Shown here piece by piece: positions 26,356-35,045 of a stretch of 64,000 nucleotides of DNA. Source of the DNA: Pseudomonas fluorescens NCIMB 11764 (GTDB lineage: Bacteria > Pseudomonadota > Gammaproteobacteria > Pseudomonadales > Pseudomonadaceae); contig NZ_CP010945.1 in NCBI RefSeq assembly GCF_000293885.2, positions 5,476,001-5,540,000 on the forward strand, written 5' to 3'. The position numbers were made by a program, and so were the translations under genes. Position 1 is the stretch's first letter, and each line of letters begins with the position of its first letter. Under the pieces are notes generated by a model. The model saw only the letters and a list, made by a program, of their open reading frames with translations, was not told the origin of the DNA and did not search any database.

Positions 26356-27345
26356 ATGAAAAAGACAATCCTGGCCTTCAGCCGAGTCTCGCCCAGCATG
26401 CTAGAGCCTTACATAGATAAGTACGACATCGTCATCATGAGCCCTAAACTTGGTGATATGGATGTTCAGTTCGAGGCAGCCCTTCCCAACGCTCATGGAC
26501 TGATCGGCGGGAATCGTCGCCTGGGCGAGGTTGAGCTGGCATCGGCTAAAAACCTTGAGATCATTTCCAGCATTTCGGTTGGTTATGACAACTATGACCT
26601 CAGCTATATCAATAGCAGGGGGATCATGTTGACCAATACACCAGATGTGCTGAACGAAACCACTGCTGATCTCGCTTTTGCCTTGATTCTAGCCACAGCG
26701 AGACGTATCCCGGAGCTTGATGCCTGGACAAAAAATGGGAATTGGTCAACGACAATCGACACCTCCTATTTTGGATGTGATGTGCACGGAAAAACCTTGG
26801 GTATTATCGGTCTGGGCAAAATCGGAGAAGCCATCGCACGCAGGGGATTTTTCGGCTTCGGCATGAATATTTTGTACAGCGGCAAAAGTCGTAAACCTCA
26901 GCTGGAACAAGAACTCGGTGCAAGATTTGTCCCGCAGGAACAGCTGTTAATTGAGTCTGATTTTGTCTGTCCGGTCGTACCATTGACAGCAGAAACCAGA
27001 AACCTCATTGGCCAAAAAGAGCTGGCACTAATCGGCGCAGAGGGCATTTTGATTAACGTTTCTCGGGGCCCGGTGGTTGATCAGGACGCGCTCATCCAAG
27101 CGCTTGAGGAAAAGACGATTCGGGGGGCCGGCCTGGATGTATACGTGGAAGAGCCGTTGACTGACTCCAGGCTTTTCAAGCTGAAAAATGTCGTGACGGT
27201 ACCTCACATTGGCTCGGCAACAAATGACACTCGCGATGCGATGGCCAAGCGTGCCTTGGACAACTTGCTGATGGGGCTCGAAGGTCAGTGGCCTCGGGAT
27301 CTCGTTAATTCGCATGCACTACGTCAGTCAGAATTGACTCGCTGA
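26356..27345 (+). CDS. D-2-hydroxyacid dehydrogenase, GhrB-like
   Basis: 329 residues, NAD(P)-dependent 2-hydroxyacid dehydrogenase of the glyoxylate/hydroxypyruvate reductase B type. The Rossmann motif is L-G-I-I-G-L-G-K-I-G (about 148-157). Catalytic residues are visible as Arg in N-V-S-R-G-P-V-V-D, Glu in V-E-E-P-L and His in V-P-H-I-G-S-A-T. It lies 26 nt after the oxaloacetate decarboxylase gene, so it is in the same operon. Reduction of a 2-oxoacid made from tartrate (hydroxypyruvate, glyoxylate or oxaloacetate-derived) is the likely role, but the exact substrate is open. Confidence 0.87.
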   Translation: MKKTILAFSRVSPSMLEPYIDKYDIVIMSPKLGDMDVQFEAALPNAHGLIGGNRRLGEVELASAKNLEIISSISVGYDNYDLSYINSRGIMLTNTPDVLNETTADLAFALILATARRIPELDAWTKNGNWSTTIDTSYFGCDVHGKTLGIIGLGKIGEAIARRGFFGFGMNILYSGKSRKPQLEQELGARFVPQEQLLIESDFVCPVVPLTAETRNLIGQKELALIGAEGILINVSRGPVVDQDALIQALEEKTIRGAGLDVYVEEPLTDSRLFKLKNVVTVPHIGSATNDTRDAMAKRALDNLLMGLEGQWPRDLVNSHALRQSELTR

Positions 27346-27405
27346 CTGCTTGTGGATCGTCGGACACCCAGTCCCAGCCACTCTGCTGAATCGAAGGAAA
27401 CCAAT

Positions 27406-27591
27406 ATGCCGCAAGTCATCGTCTACGCCGCTGCAGGTAAGACTGTTGAACAGCAACATCTGCTTTTGAAAAGGATTACCGAGGCCGTGGTGGAAAGCTA
27501 CGAAATACCGGCGGAAATCGTAACTGTGCAGATCGTCGAGGCTCCAAGCCACTTGAAGGCCAAGGGCGGTATTCGCTTCTGTGATCGCTGA
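27406..27591 (+). CDS. 4-oxalocrotonate tautomerase-family protein
   Basis: 61 residues. Pro2 follows the start Met and becomes the catalytic N-terminal proline after Met removal (M-P-Q-V-I-V-Y-A-A-A-G-K-T). The central helix K-R-I-T-E-A-V-V-E-S-Y-E-I-P is typical of the 4-OT family. The ATG at 27406 follows AAGGAA. As last gene of the D-tartrate operon it could interconvert enol and keto forms of oxaloacetate, the enol being the direct product of tartrate dehydration. That link is inference. Confidence 0.8.
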   Translation: MPQVIVYAAAGKTVEQQHLLLKRITEAVVESYEIPAEIVTVQIVEAPSHLKAKGGIRFCDR

Positions 27592-27807
27592 GTGGTACGA
27601 CATCGATACGGGTACGTCAGCCCCCCTACATTCGTCATCACAGCTTAGAAGGAGAAGGCAGTAATATTTCCGTTTATGATCAGGAGCAGATCGGTCAAGT
27701 CAGTACCCTCGTTGTGCCAGTTTCATAGGTGCTAACAGTCAATTGAATCGCAGATCGGTTCTAAAAAGTATCCATGGCGAAATGCGAAAGAGTGCTGAAT
27801 GACCGCA

Positions 27808-27867
27808 ATTGGGCTGTTTTCAGCCGGCCGCCAAAGGCAGAAAACGGCCAGAGGCGGACAATCCTGG
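27808..27867 (+). repeat. dispersed intergenic repeat, copy b
   Basis: Shares with the copies at 51850-53394 the order TTGGG, TTTTC/GGCAGAAAA inverted arms, then CGGCCAGAGGCGGACAATC. Present in the 442-nt gap 27592-28033, which has no credible gene; a short open frame at 27799 is the repeat itself. A hairpin with arms GCGCCTC (27979-27985) and GAGGCGC (28002-28008) lies before the LysR gene's end and may help stop its transcript. Confidence 0.75.
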
Positions 27868-28033
27868 GCTGAAATTCAAGGGCAACAGGCTCCTATCGAG
27901 CAATATACATACGCCACCCACCTTGACGTCGCCGCAGCGGTTGCAGCAACGGTTGATCAACCGGTTCTTACAATAATTGCGCCTCAGAGCGTTTCCTGAC
28001 CGAGGCGCAAGTACCTTTATTACTAGTCACTTT

Positions 28034-28960
28034 TCAATCGATGAGTTCTTTAGCAGTGGTTGCCAGCTCACTGCCAACCTGATGTTTTAACACATCAATA
28101 AAGCGAGTTATCTTTGCGTCGACAAACTGTCGAGAGGTATAGACGGCATAAACGTTGCGCTCGTACGTGTGATAGTCAGGCAAGACCCGCACCAGCTTCC
28201 CAGAGCGCAAGTCGTCGATGGCCGTGAATCCAGCCAGCAAGCCGATCCCAGCGCCCTCCCGTATGGCAACCGCCATCGCGTCCATATCATTCACGCTGAA
28301 ACTTGGCCCCGTGGGCGCAAATTTCGCGTCACCCGCCTTGCTCTTCAACTGCCACTCATCCCTCACATAGTCCACAGTGCCCAGCAGCAGGCATTGGTGA
28401 TCGCTGAGATCCTCTGGGGTCAGCGGGGCCGCATGCCTCTTCAGATAGTCTGGAGACGCTACCAAGACACAATGGCTGATTCCAATCTTCTGACTGACAT
28501 ACGCGGAATCCGGCAGCGTTCGGGCAATCAGGATCGAGACATCCAGTTGGTCTTCCAGCAGGTTGGGCATTCGTTGGGAAAGCATTAAATCCACGGTCAC
28601 ATCCGGAAATTCCTTGCGGTACTCCAGCACGGCGCCGGTGACCAGTTGCCTCGCCAGTCCGGGTACGCAATGCACACGTAGAGTTCCCCTGGGATTCAAG
28701 GCTGCATTGCTCGCTTCGGCTTCCGCACTCTCAAGGTCTGCCAAAATTTTCGTGCACCGCTCATAAAACCGTCGGCCCGCATCGGTCACCGAGAGACGCC
28801 GAGTCGAGCGTTGCAACAGACGGGCGTCGAGTACGTTTTCAAGTGCGGACACAGCACGCGATACGTTACCTACTGTGGAGTCCAGATGGTTTGCCACGGC
28901 AGTGAAACTGCCCATCTCGACAACCTTTACGTACACCGACATGTTCGAAAGTTTATCCAT
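28034..28960 (-). CDS. LysR-type transcriptional regulator
   Basis: 308 residues. The N-terminus M-D-K-L-S-N-M-S-V-Y-V-K-V-V-E-M-G-S-F-T-A-V-A and the segment L-D-S-T-V-G-N-V-S-R-A-V-S-A-L-E form the LysR helix-turn-helix; the effector domain starts near residue 90. This is the DhcR/AaeR-like LysR subgroup by N-terminal pattern. It diverges from the semialdehyde-dehydrogenase operon with a 243-nt gap and is its likely regulator. Confidence 0.85.
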   Translation of the reverse strand: MDKLSNMSVYVKVVEMGSFTAVANHLDSTVGNVSRAVSALENVLDARLLQRSTRRLSVTDAGRRFYERCTKILADLESAEAEASNAALNPRGTLRVHCVPGLARQLVTGAVLEYRKEFPDVTVDLMLSQRMPNLLEDQLDVSILIARTLPDSAYVSQKIGISHCVLVASPDYLKRHAAPLTPEDLSDHQCLLLGTVDYVRDEWQLKSKAGDAKFAPTGPSFSVNDMDAMAVAIREGAGIGLLAGFTAIDDLRSGKLVRVLPDYHTYERNVYAVYTSRQFVDAKITRFIDVLKHQVGSELATTAKELID

Positions 28961-29203
28961 CCCGACCTTCCTGTAGATCTGACAATTACCCGTGAGAACG
29001 AGCGATTGCCCCAGATGCTACACGCTCCTCCCTGTGCTCGATATTACTTCTGGGTACAACAATGATTCCCTTTTGGCCGACTAAATCAAATGGCTCACCT
29101 TCCATAGACTTGGTTGCACAGGCCGCCTGAACAGGCCCTGCGGCACAGCCACTCAGGCGCCGATTTTCATACGAATCCCTGACAACCAACTGAAGGCCAA
29201 ATC

Positions 29204-30640
29204 ATGAACAGTTCATACGATCCGCTTTATCTTTTCATCGGTGGTGAATGGATCAGTGCCGAAGGGCGCGATACAGCCTCTGTCGTTAACCCGGCAACCG
29301 GACGTGAAATCGGACGCGTCCCCCTCGCCACCGCAGTCGACCTTGATCACGCCCTTGAAGTGGCTCGACTGAGCTTCGAAGAATGGCGCCAGACCGTACC
29401 TGACAAACGCGCAAAAATCCTGAAACGGGCCGCCGATCTGATCCTGGAACGAGCACCTCACATCGCAGCGCAGATGACACTGGAAGAAGGCAAGCCGCTG
29501 GGTGAAAGCATGGATGAGGTTACCCGTGCATCTGAGTACTTTGAGTGGTTCGCCGAAAGCGCCCGTCGTATCGATGGCCGTGTTGTACCGGCCAACCGTC
29601 CAGGCGTACTGCAACTGGTAAAACGCCAGGCCATCGGACCTGTGGCGGCATTCACACCCTGGAATTTCCCGGCCATTACTCCCGCTCGCAAACTCTCGGC
29701 AGCTTTGGCCGCCGGTTGCAGTGTCATTCTCAAGCCAGGCGAAGAAAGCCCCTCCACGGCGCTGGCCCTGGCTCGCGCCCTCGACGATGCAGGATTGCCT
29801 AAAGGTGTACTGCAAGTGGTCTTTGGCGTCCCGGATCAAGTGTCCCGTCACCTGATCGCCTCACCGATCATTCGCAAGGTGACATTTACCGGCTCAGTGC
29901 CCATCGGCAGACTCCTGTCAGCCCGAGCAGCCGAGGGCGTCAAGCCAATCACCCTTGAACTGGGTGGCCACGGACCCGTGCTGGTCTTTGAAGACGCAGA
30001 CATTGAAAAGGCCGCTGTTGAGGGTGTCGCGAACCGGTTTCGAGGGACTGGCCAGGTCTGTATCTCCTCCACCCGTTTTCTGATCCAGCGTGGCGCATAT
30101 GAGAGGTTTGTCGATCATTTTGTCGCTGCAACCAAAGCCCTGAGAATCGGTAATGGCCTGCATCCGCAGACGCAGGTCGGTCCGCTCGCCAACCCAAGGC
30201 AGCTGGCAAAGATGGAAGAGCTGATAGCCGATGCCGTGGAGAAAGGTGCACGAGTATTGGTCGGTGGCGAGGCCTTACCAGGTGAAGGCTTTTTCTTCCA
30301 ACCCACGGTTCTGGCAAATGTCCCCATGAACGCCCGCGTCATGCACGAAGAACCCTTCGGGCCCATCGCCGTGTTGATGCCTTTCGATGACCTGACTGAT
30401 GGCCTGAAAGAAGCCAACCGCTTGCCCTACGGACTTTCAGCCTACGCGTTCACCTCCAGCGCTCGAACTGCAATTGACGTCGCTGACGGCTTGGAGGCCG
30501 GGATGATCGGGATCAACCAATACCGCATCGTCGCCACCGAGCTGCCTTTCGGCGGAATGAAAGAAAGCGGTCACGGCTCGGAAGGCGGCATTGAGGGAAT
30601 TGAGCACTATCTCACCAACAAATTTATCAGCCAAGTTTAA
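29204..30640 (+). CDS. NAD(P)-dependent semialdehyde dehydrogenase (GabD-like)
   Basis: 478-residue aldehyde dehydrogenase. Catalytic residues are visible: Asn in T-P-W-N-F-P (154), Glu252 in L-E-L-G-G-H-G and Cys286 in G-T-G-Q-V-C-I-S-S. Length and sequence resemble succinate-semialdehyde dehydrogenases, but the usual G-Q-x-C-x-x-x-N-R after the cysteine is S-S-T-R, so the natural aldehyde may differ. The ATG has GAAGG. It is first in an operon with a carboxymuconolactone-decarboxylase-like protein (12-nt gap) and a quinone oxidoreductase (1-nt gap). Confidence 0.85.
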   Translation: MNSSYDPLYLFIGGEWISAEGRDTASVVNPATGREIGRVPLATAVDLDHALEVARLSFEEWRQTVPDKRAKILKRAADLILERAPHIAAQMTLEEGKPLGESMDEVTRASEYFEWFAESARRIDGRVVPANRPGVLQLVKRQAIGPVAAFTPWNFPAITPARKLSAALAAGCSVILKPGEESPSTALALARALDDAGLPKGVLQVVFGVPDQVSRHLIASPIIRKVTFTGSVPIGRLLSARAAEGVKPITLELGGHGPVLVFEDADIEKAAVEGVANRFRGTGQVCISSTRFLIQRGAYERFVDHFVAATKALRIGNGLHPQTQVGPLANPRQLAKMEELIADAVEKGARVLVGGEALPGEGFFFQPTVLANVPMNARVMHEEPFGPIAVLMPFDDLTDGLKEANRLPYGLSAYAFTSSARTAIDVADGLEAGMIGINQYRIVATELPFGGMKESGHGSEGGIEGIEHYLTNKFISQV

Positions 30641-30652
30641 GGAAACTGTCCC

Positions 30653-30985
30653 ATGTCCAATATCAATTTCAGCAGTCCTCGCGAAGCGGCCCGAGCGTTT
30701 ACACCGAAACTGTCGCAATTCGTCGACTCAACGCTCTACCCGCAGATCTGGAGCGATCCCGCGTTGTCCCCCCGTGACCGCAGTCTGATCACCGTGGCCG
30801 CATTGATTGCCGGTGGTCACTCAGAAGAGTTGCCTGCACACCTACGGCGGGCGGTCAGCAATGGGGTGACTCATGACGAAATTGCGGCGGCGATTACCCA
30901 CCTGGCGTTTTACGTGGGCTTCCCTGGCGCAATCACCGCGTCTGCTATTGCCAATGCAACGTTTACCGAATCGGAGCAAAGCTAA
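30653..30985 (+). CDS. carboxymuconolactone decarboxylase-family protein
   Basis: 110 residues of the CMD/AhpD-like family: P-A-L-S-P-R-D-R-S-L-I-T-V-A-A-L-I-A-G-G-H-S-E-E-L-P-A-H and the conserved G-V-T-H-D-E-I-A-A-A-I-T-H-L-A-F-Y-V-G-F-P segment. The C-x-x-C of AhpD peroxidases is absent, so this belongs with cysteine-less CMD-like proteins. The ATG follows AAGGAA. Its role between the dehydrogenase and quinone oxidoreductase genes is not clear; metabolism of a cyclic or aromatic intermediate is possible. Confidence 0.83.
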   Translation: MSNINFSSPREAARAFTPKLSQFVDSTLYPQIWSDPALSPRDRSLITVAALIAGGHSEELPAHLRRAVSNGVTHDEIAAAITHLAFYVGFPGAITASAIANATFTESEQS

Positions 30986-30986
30986 G

Positions 30987-31988
30987 ATGAAAGCCATCAA
31001 CATCAGAGAATTCGGCGCGGCGGACGTCCTGGAACTCGCAGATGCTCCCAATCCTGAAGTACGCCCTACCGACCTGCTAGTACGTGTCTATGCAGCGGGC
31101 GTGAACCGTGCGGATCTGACTCATCGAACCGGTGGATATGGCCATCCGAATTTCGGCGACTCGCTGATTATCGGGTTGGAAATCGCTGGTGAGGTGATTG
31201 ACAAAGGTAGCGCGGTAACGGGGTTCGAGGTGGGAGATCGAGTGATGGGCGTCGTCGGAGGCGGCGCCTATGCCGAACTGGCACGCATCGACTACCGCAT
31301 GGCCATGCACATCCCTGCGCAGCTCGACTATGTGCACGCGGCGGCAATTCCCGAGGTCTTCGTCACCGCCCATGAAGCGATGATGCACCTGGCCCGGCTG
31401 AAATCCGGCGACTCAGTATTGATTCACGCTGCCGCTGGAGGCGTAGGGTCTGCCGCAGTGCAATTGGCATACGCCACAGGCGCCACGGTGTATGCGACAA
31501 CCGAAGGCAGCAAGTTATCGCGTGTGGAGCACTTGGGGGCCGATATCGCTATTGACTACAAGAAACAGGATTTCGCCGAAGTCATTGCCGATAAAACCGA
31601 TGGTCGAGGCGTCGATGTCGTTATCGACTTTGTTGGCGAGCCCTACTTCGCACGCAACGTCGCGTCTCTTGCTCACGGTGGCCGCATGATCCAGATCGGT
31701 ATCCTTGGCGGTGGCGGCAAAGTGACTGTGGAGCTGGAGCACATCCTCTACCGTCACTTGCAAATCATCGGTACGGTCATGAAGTCCCGCACGCAGCCAG
31801 AGAAACACGCCATGATCAAGCGCTTTCGCGAGCATTGGCTTGATCGCTTCGATGGCGCTGGAAGCCTGGAGCCGGTCGTTGATAGCACTTTCCCGCTGTC
31901 ACAGGCTGCCGATGCCCATCGCCGGATGGAGTCATCCGAGAACGTTGGGAAAATTATCTTGACGATGCAGCCTGAAGACTTGGTTTAA
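30987..31988 (+). CDS. NADPH:quinone oxidoreductase-like MDR protein
   Basis: 333 residues read from ATG 30987, one base after the previous stop. GroES-like domain, then Rossmann loop A-A-A-G-G-V-G-S-A-A (near 145-154). It resembles PIG3/TP53I3-type quinone oxidoreductases: N-R-A-D-L-T-H-R-T-G-G-Y, and no zinc-ligand cysteines. The frame is open 114 nt upstream, inside the CMD gene, but the chosen start fits the family. It ends the operon and is followed by a strong terminator. Confidence 0.85.
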   Translation: MKAINIREFGAADVLELADAPNPEVRPTDLLVRVYAAGVNRADLTHRTGGYGHPNFGDSLIIGLEIAGEVIDKGSAVTGFEVGDRVMGVVGGGAYAELARIDYRMAMHIPAQLDYVHAAAIPEVFVTAHEAMMHLARLKSGDSVLIHAAAGGVGSAAVQLAYATGATVYATTEGSKLSRVEHLGADIAIDYKKQDFAEVIADKTDGRGVDVVIDFVGEPYFARNVASLAHGGRMIQIGILGGGGKVTVELEHILYRHLQIIGTVMKSRTQPEKHAMIKRFREHWLDRFDGAGSLEPVVDSTFPLSQAADAHRRMESSENVGKIILTMQPEDLV

Positions 31989-32013
31989 GTTTGGTCGACT
32001 CGTCGATAGACAT

Positions 32014-32044
32014 GAAAACGGTGTCATTGGAGGACACCGTTTTC
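32014..32044 (+). terminator. rho-independent terminator after quinone oxidoreductase gene
   Basis: Stem GAAAACGGTGTC / GACACCGTTTTC, loop 7 nt, 26 nt after the stop codon. A second hairpin with GACCCTG/CAGGGTC arms near 32151-32173 lies nearer the convergent MFS gene and may serve it. Confidence 0.85.
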
Positions 32045-32191
32045 GGGTGGACAACTGCCTTGCTGGGCGTTCCTGAACGGATTCAGAGCCAGAACTGCTT
32101 CTCACGAGCGGACTGAATCAAAACGCCTCTCGCTGCACAGCTCCGCCGTCGACCCTGCTCACGGAACAGGGTCGGGGGAATCGACGGCCAG

Positions 32192-33544
32192 TCAGGCATT
32201 GATGTCTCTGGATAGCATCGATTTTGGAATCAGCAGGATCAACACACAGCTGACGAGCAGGCAACCACCCAGGACATAGGTGCCGTTGTTCATGTCGCCG
32301 GTCAGTGTCTCGGCCATGGCTGTAATCATGGAACCGGTGAACCCGGAGAGGTTGCCGATTGCGTTGATCATGCCAATACCCGCTGCTGCAGCCACACCCG
32401 ATAAAACCGTGCCGGGCAATGTCCAGAAAATTGGCATCAGGCTCAGCAACCCTGATGCGGAGATGCTGAGGAAGAAAATCGACACCGGCAGGTTATGGGC
32501 GAAGAAGGCGCTGCCAATCAGGCCCATCCCGCCAATGAATGCCGGGATGGCCGCGTGCAATCGGCGCTCACCGGTTTTATTGGAGTGCCAGGCGTTGAGG
32601 GTCATGGCGACGATGGCGGTGGCGTAGGGAATCGCGGTCAGCAAACCGATGTGCAGGGTGTTGGAAATACCGGTGGACTTGATGATCGTCGGCATCCAGA
32701 ACGCCAGTCCGTAAAAACCGGTGTTGAACGTCAGCAGAATCAACACCAGTAACCACACGCGACCGTTGAAGATCACATCCCGAAGGCTGGAAGCCTTCGC
32801 CGTGTTGTCTCGGTCGAGGTTGTTTTTGAGCATGTTCTTTTCTGCCGTGCTCAACCACTTGGCATTGTCGATTTTATCGACCAGCAACGTCACCACGACA
32901 ACGGCCATGATCAACGACGGGATGCCTTCGATGATCAGCATCCACTGCCAGCCGGCCATGCCATGGACACCCTGCATCGCGTCCATCAACCACCCGGAAA
33001 GAATCCCGCCCAATGTCAGGCTGATCGGCATGGCCATCAAAAAGCCCGCCATTACACGGCTTTGGCGATGCGTCGGAAACCAGTAGTTGAGGTAAAGAAT
33101 CACCCCTGGGAAGAAACCGGCTTCGCAGATTCCCAGCAGGAAGCGCAGCACGTAGAACATGGTTTCCGATTCAATGTGAAAGAACTTGGCCAGCGGCACG
33201 GTAAAGGCTACCGCCATGGAGACAATGCTCCAGCTAATCATGATGCGGGCGATCCAGAGGCGTGCACCGAAGCGATGGAGGAACAGATTGCTAGGGACTT
33301 CGAAGAGGAAATAACCCCAGAAGAAAATGCTCGCGCCCAGGGCGTAGACCGTGTTGCTGAATTGCAGATCGTTGAGCATGTCCAGCTTGGCAAAGCCGAT
33401 ATTCACCCGATCCAGGTACGCCGCCATGTAGCAGAACAGCAGGATCGGCAGGATGCGCAGGATGACTTTGCGGTAGGTACGATCCTCGGAGGTAAGCTCC
33501 GCCGAGCCCTCTCCTTCGAGAGGACGCTGAGATACTGATTCCAT
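32192..33544 (-). CDS. MFS sugar-acid transporter (anion:cation symporter family)
   Basis: A 450-residue major facilitator, 12 segments. The N-terminal part Y-L-D-R-V-N-I-G-F-A and E-V-P-S-N-L-F-L-H-R-F-G-A-R marks the anion:cation symporter family (TC 2.A.1.14: hexuronate, galactonate, phthalate and related acids). The start has a GAGG site. A TGTTACCGGTAACA palindrome identical to that before the pentonate dehydratase gene lies 117 nt upstream, and the LacI gene is next. Uptake of an aldonic acid such as xylonate or arabonate, co-regulated with its catabolism, is therefore likely. Confidence 0.83.
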   Translation of the reverse strand: MESVSQRPLEGEGSAELTSEDRTYRKVILRILPILLFCYMAAYLDRVNIGFAKLDMLNDLQFSNTVYALGASIFFWGYFLFEVPSNLFLHRFGARLWIARIMISWSIVSMAVAFTVPLAKFFHIESETMFYVLRFLLGICEAGFFPGVILYLNYWFPTHRQSRVMAGFLMAMPISLTLGGILSGWLMDAMQGVHGMAGWQWMLIIEGIPSLIMAVVVVTLLVDKIDNAKWLSTAEKNMLKNNLDRDNTAKASSLRDVIFNGRVWLLVLILLTFNTGFYGLAFWMPTIIKSTGISNTLHIGLLTAIPYATAIVAMTLNAWHSNKTGERRLHAAIPAFIGGMGLIGSAFFAHNLPVSIFFLSISASGLLSLMPIFWTLPGTVLSGVAAAAGIGMINAIGNLSGFTGSMITAMAETLTGDMNNGTYVLGGCLLVSCVLILLIPKSMLSRDINA

Positions 33545-33660
33545 GTGTTGACCTCAAGGCATGTCGTCATGCCGATTGTTTTTGTTTTTGGCTTGCGACC
33601 TTGAGTTCCTTGGGCTGACCTAGGCCAATCCACAGGGAAAAAAGACGCTGCAAGTTAGTC

Positions 33661-33674
33661 TGTTACCGGTAACA
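33661..33674. promoter_or_regulatory. LacI-type operator upstream of the MFS gene
   Basis: TGTTACCGGTAACA is a perfect 14-bp palindrome with the central CG typical of LacI/GalR operators. An identical copy is at 34931-34944. It sits in the MFS promoter region, just past the end of the LacI gene. Confidence 0.8.
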
Positions 33675-33729
33675 TTTTTAATCTAGCAATTAAATTCGAC
33701 GCAAAGCAAGCGCGCCCGGTTAAAAAAAT

Positions 33730-34767
33730 TCAGGTGCTTTCGCGCGCCATGATTTTGAATTCGACGACATCGGACGCCTTCGGACGAGGCAGTCCAAGAC
33801 GCTGGGCAGCGGCACTGGCAACCAGCAACTCACCTGCGCGGCGGCCAATTCCGTAGGGGTCGACCGAAACCGTGGTGATCGTCGGCGTGCAGTACCGTGA
33901 GACTTCGAAATCGCCAAAACCGGCGATCGCAATGTCCCCGGGCACCCGTCGACCTTGCCGATGGCATTCCATGATCGCGCCGAACGCTGACAGGTCACTG
34001 ACGCACATGACCGCGTCTGTGTCCGGCCACTTCTCCAGCAGTCTCTTCACGGACTCTCCGCCATGGCTCATGGTGATAGGCGACTCGCCATATTCCATCA
34101 CCCGGGGCTCACCTGCCCCCAACGCCGCGACAGCCTGAAGGTAGCCTTGCTGACGTTGCTGTCCTCGATGGTCGAGAACCGACGCGCCACCGATGTAACC
34201 AATTCGCCGATAGCCTTGCTGATACAGATATTCGTACAACGCCGCGGCGGCGGACACGTTACAAAATCCAACTGATTGCTCGATAGGATCGGTTGGAATA
34301 TCCCAAGTCTCTACAACGGGAACCTGTGCTTGGCGTAGAAGTTTACGGGTTTCGTCCAAATGCGCGCTGCCCGTCAACATCACCCCTACCGGCCGGTGGC
34401 GTAGCAATGTGCGTACCAGCAATGCCTCCTGCTCCAAGTGGTAATCCGTGTCACCCAACAGCAGACAGAGCCCATGTTCGCTAACGGCATCATTCAGGCC
34501 GCGGACGGTGTCGGCAAAGTTCGAACTCGCCAAAGACGGCACCAGCGCAACGATAAATTCCGAACGTCCGGTGGCCAGGGTTCCTGCAGAGGCATCAGGC
34601 AGATAGCCGAGCGTTTCAATCGCCTCGTGGACCAGCTTCTGCGTGCGCTCTGAGACGTCGCGACCGGCCAGGACCCGGGAAACCGTCATTTTCGAAACAC
34701 CGGCCAGTTTGGCGACGTCGGCCATTCGCGGCGGCGTGGTGGGTTTGCCTGAATCCTCGTAACTCAT
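33730..34767 (-). CDS. LacI-family repressor of pentonate genes
   Basis: 345 residues. The HTH is R-M-A-D-V-A-K-L-A-G-V-S-K-M-T-V-S-R-V-L-A-G (residues 14-35), followed by the hinge helix region; the periplasmic-binding-like effector domain starts at about 65. It resembles GntR (gluconate) type repressors, which respond to sugar acids. The ATG follows AGGACG. Identical palindromes lie in front of the MFS gene and in the 278-nt gap between this gene and the divergent dehydratase gene, so it likely represses both and itself. Confidence 0.88.
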   Translation of the reverse strand: MSYEDSGKPTTPPRMADVAKLAGVSKMTVSRVLAGRDVSERTQKLVHEAIETLGYLPDASAGTLATGRSEFIVALVPSLASSNFADTVRGLNDAVSEHGLCLLLGDTDYHLEQEALLVRTLLRHRPVGVMLTGSAHLDETRKLLRQAQVPVVETWDIPTDPIEQSVGFCNVSAAAALYEYLYQQGYRRIGYIGGASVLDHRGQQRQQGYLQAVAALGAGEPRVMEYGESPITMSHGGESVKRLLEKWPDTDAVMCVSDLSAFGAIMECHRQGRRVPGDIAIAGFGDFEVSRYCTPTITTVSVDPYGIGRRAGELLVASAAAQRLGLPRPKASDVVEFKIMAREST

Positions 34768-34930
34768 GAACGTCCTGTTTTCCTGAAAATGACCGGGCGG
34801 GCCCTGGAAATCAACGCCGCCAACACAGATGGTCGCTGATTATACATGGCCGTTGGCAGGCCGACCTCTGCTCCTTGCAAAGGCGTCCAGCGCCCATTCG
34901 AACATCGAGATTGGGTCTTTACAAATAAAA

Positions 34931-34944
34931 TGTTACCGGTAACA
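34931..34944. promoter_or_regulatory. LacI-type operator in the divergent repressor/dehydratase promoter
   Basis: Second identical TGTTACCGGTAACA, 101 nt before the dehydratase start and 163 nt before the repressor start. It probably covers the promoters of the dehydratase operon and perhaps of the repressor. Confidence 0.8.
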
Positions 34945-35045
34945 TCAAGCCATTCGAACGCCGACGGCGGTGATGATTCGCCTGTTTGTCGTCTCCTGCG
35001 GTGGTTCACTTTCCGCTGATATGCCTCTAACAAGAGATAAAAACC

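Noticed and set aside
27799-27999. 66-residue open frame before the LysR gene
   Set aside because: Its first half is the dispersed repeat copy b, and it has no ribosome site or family match.
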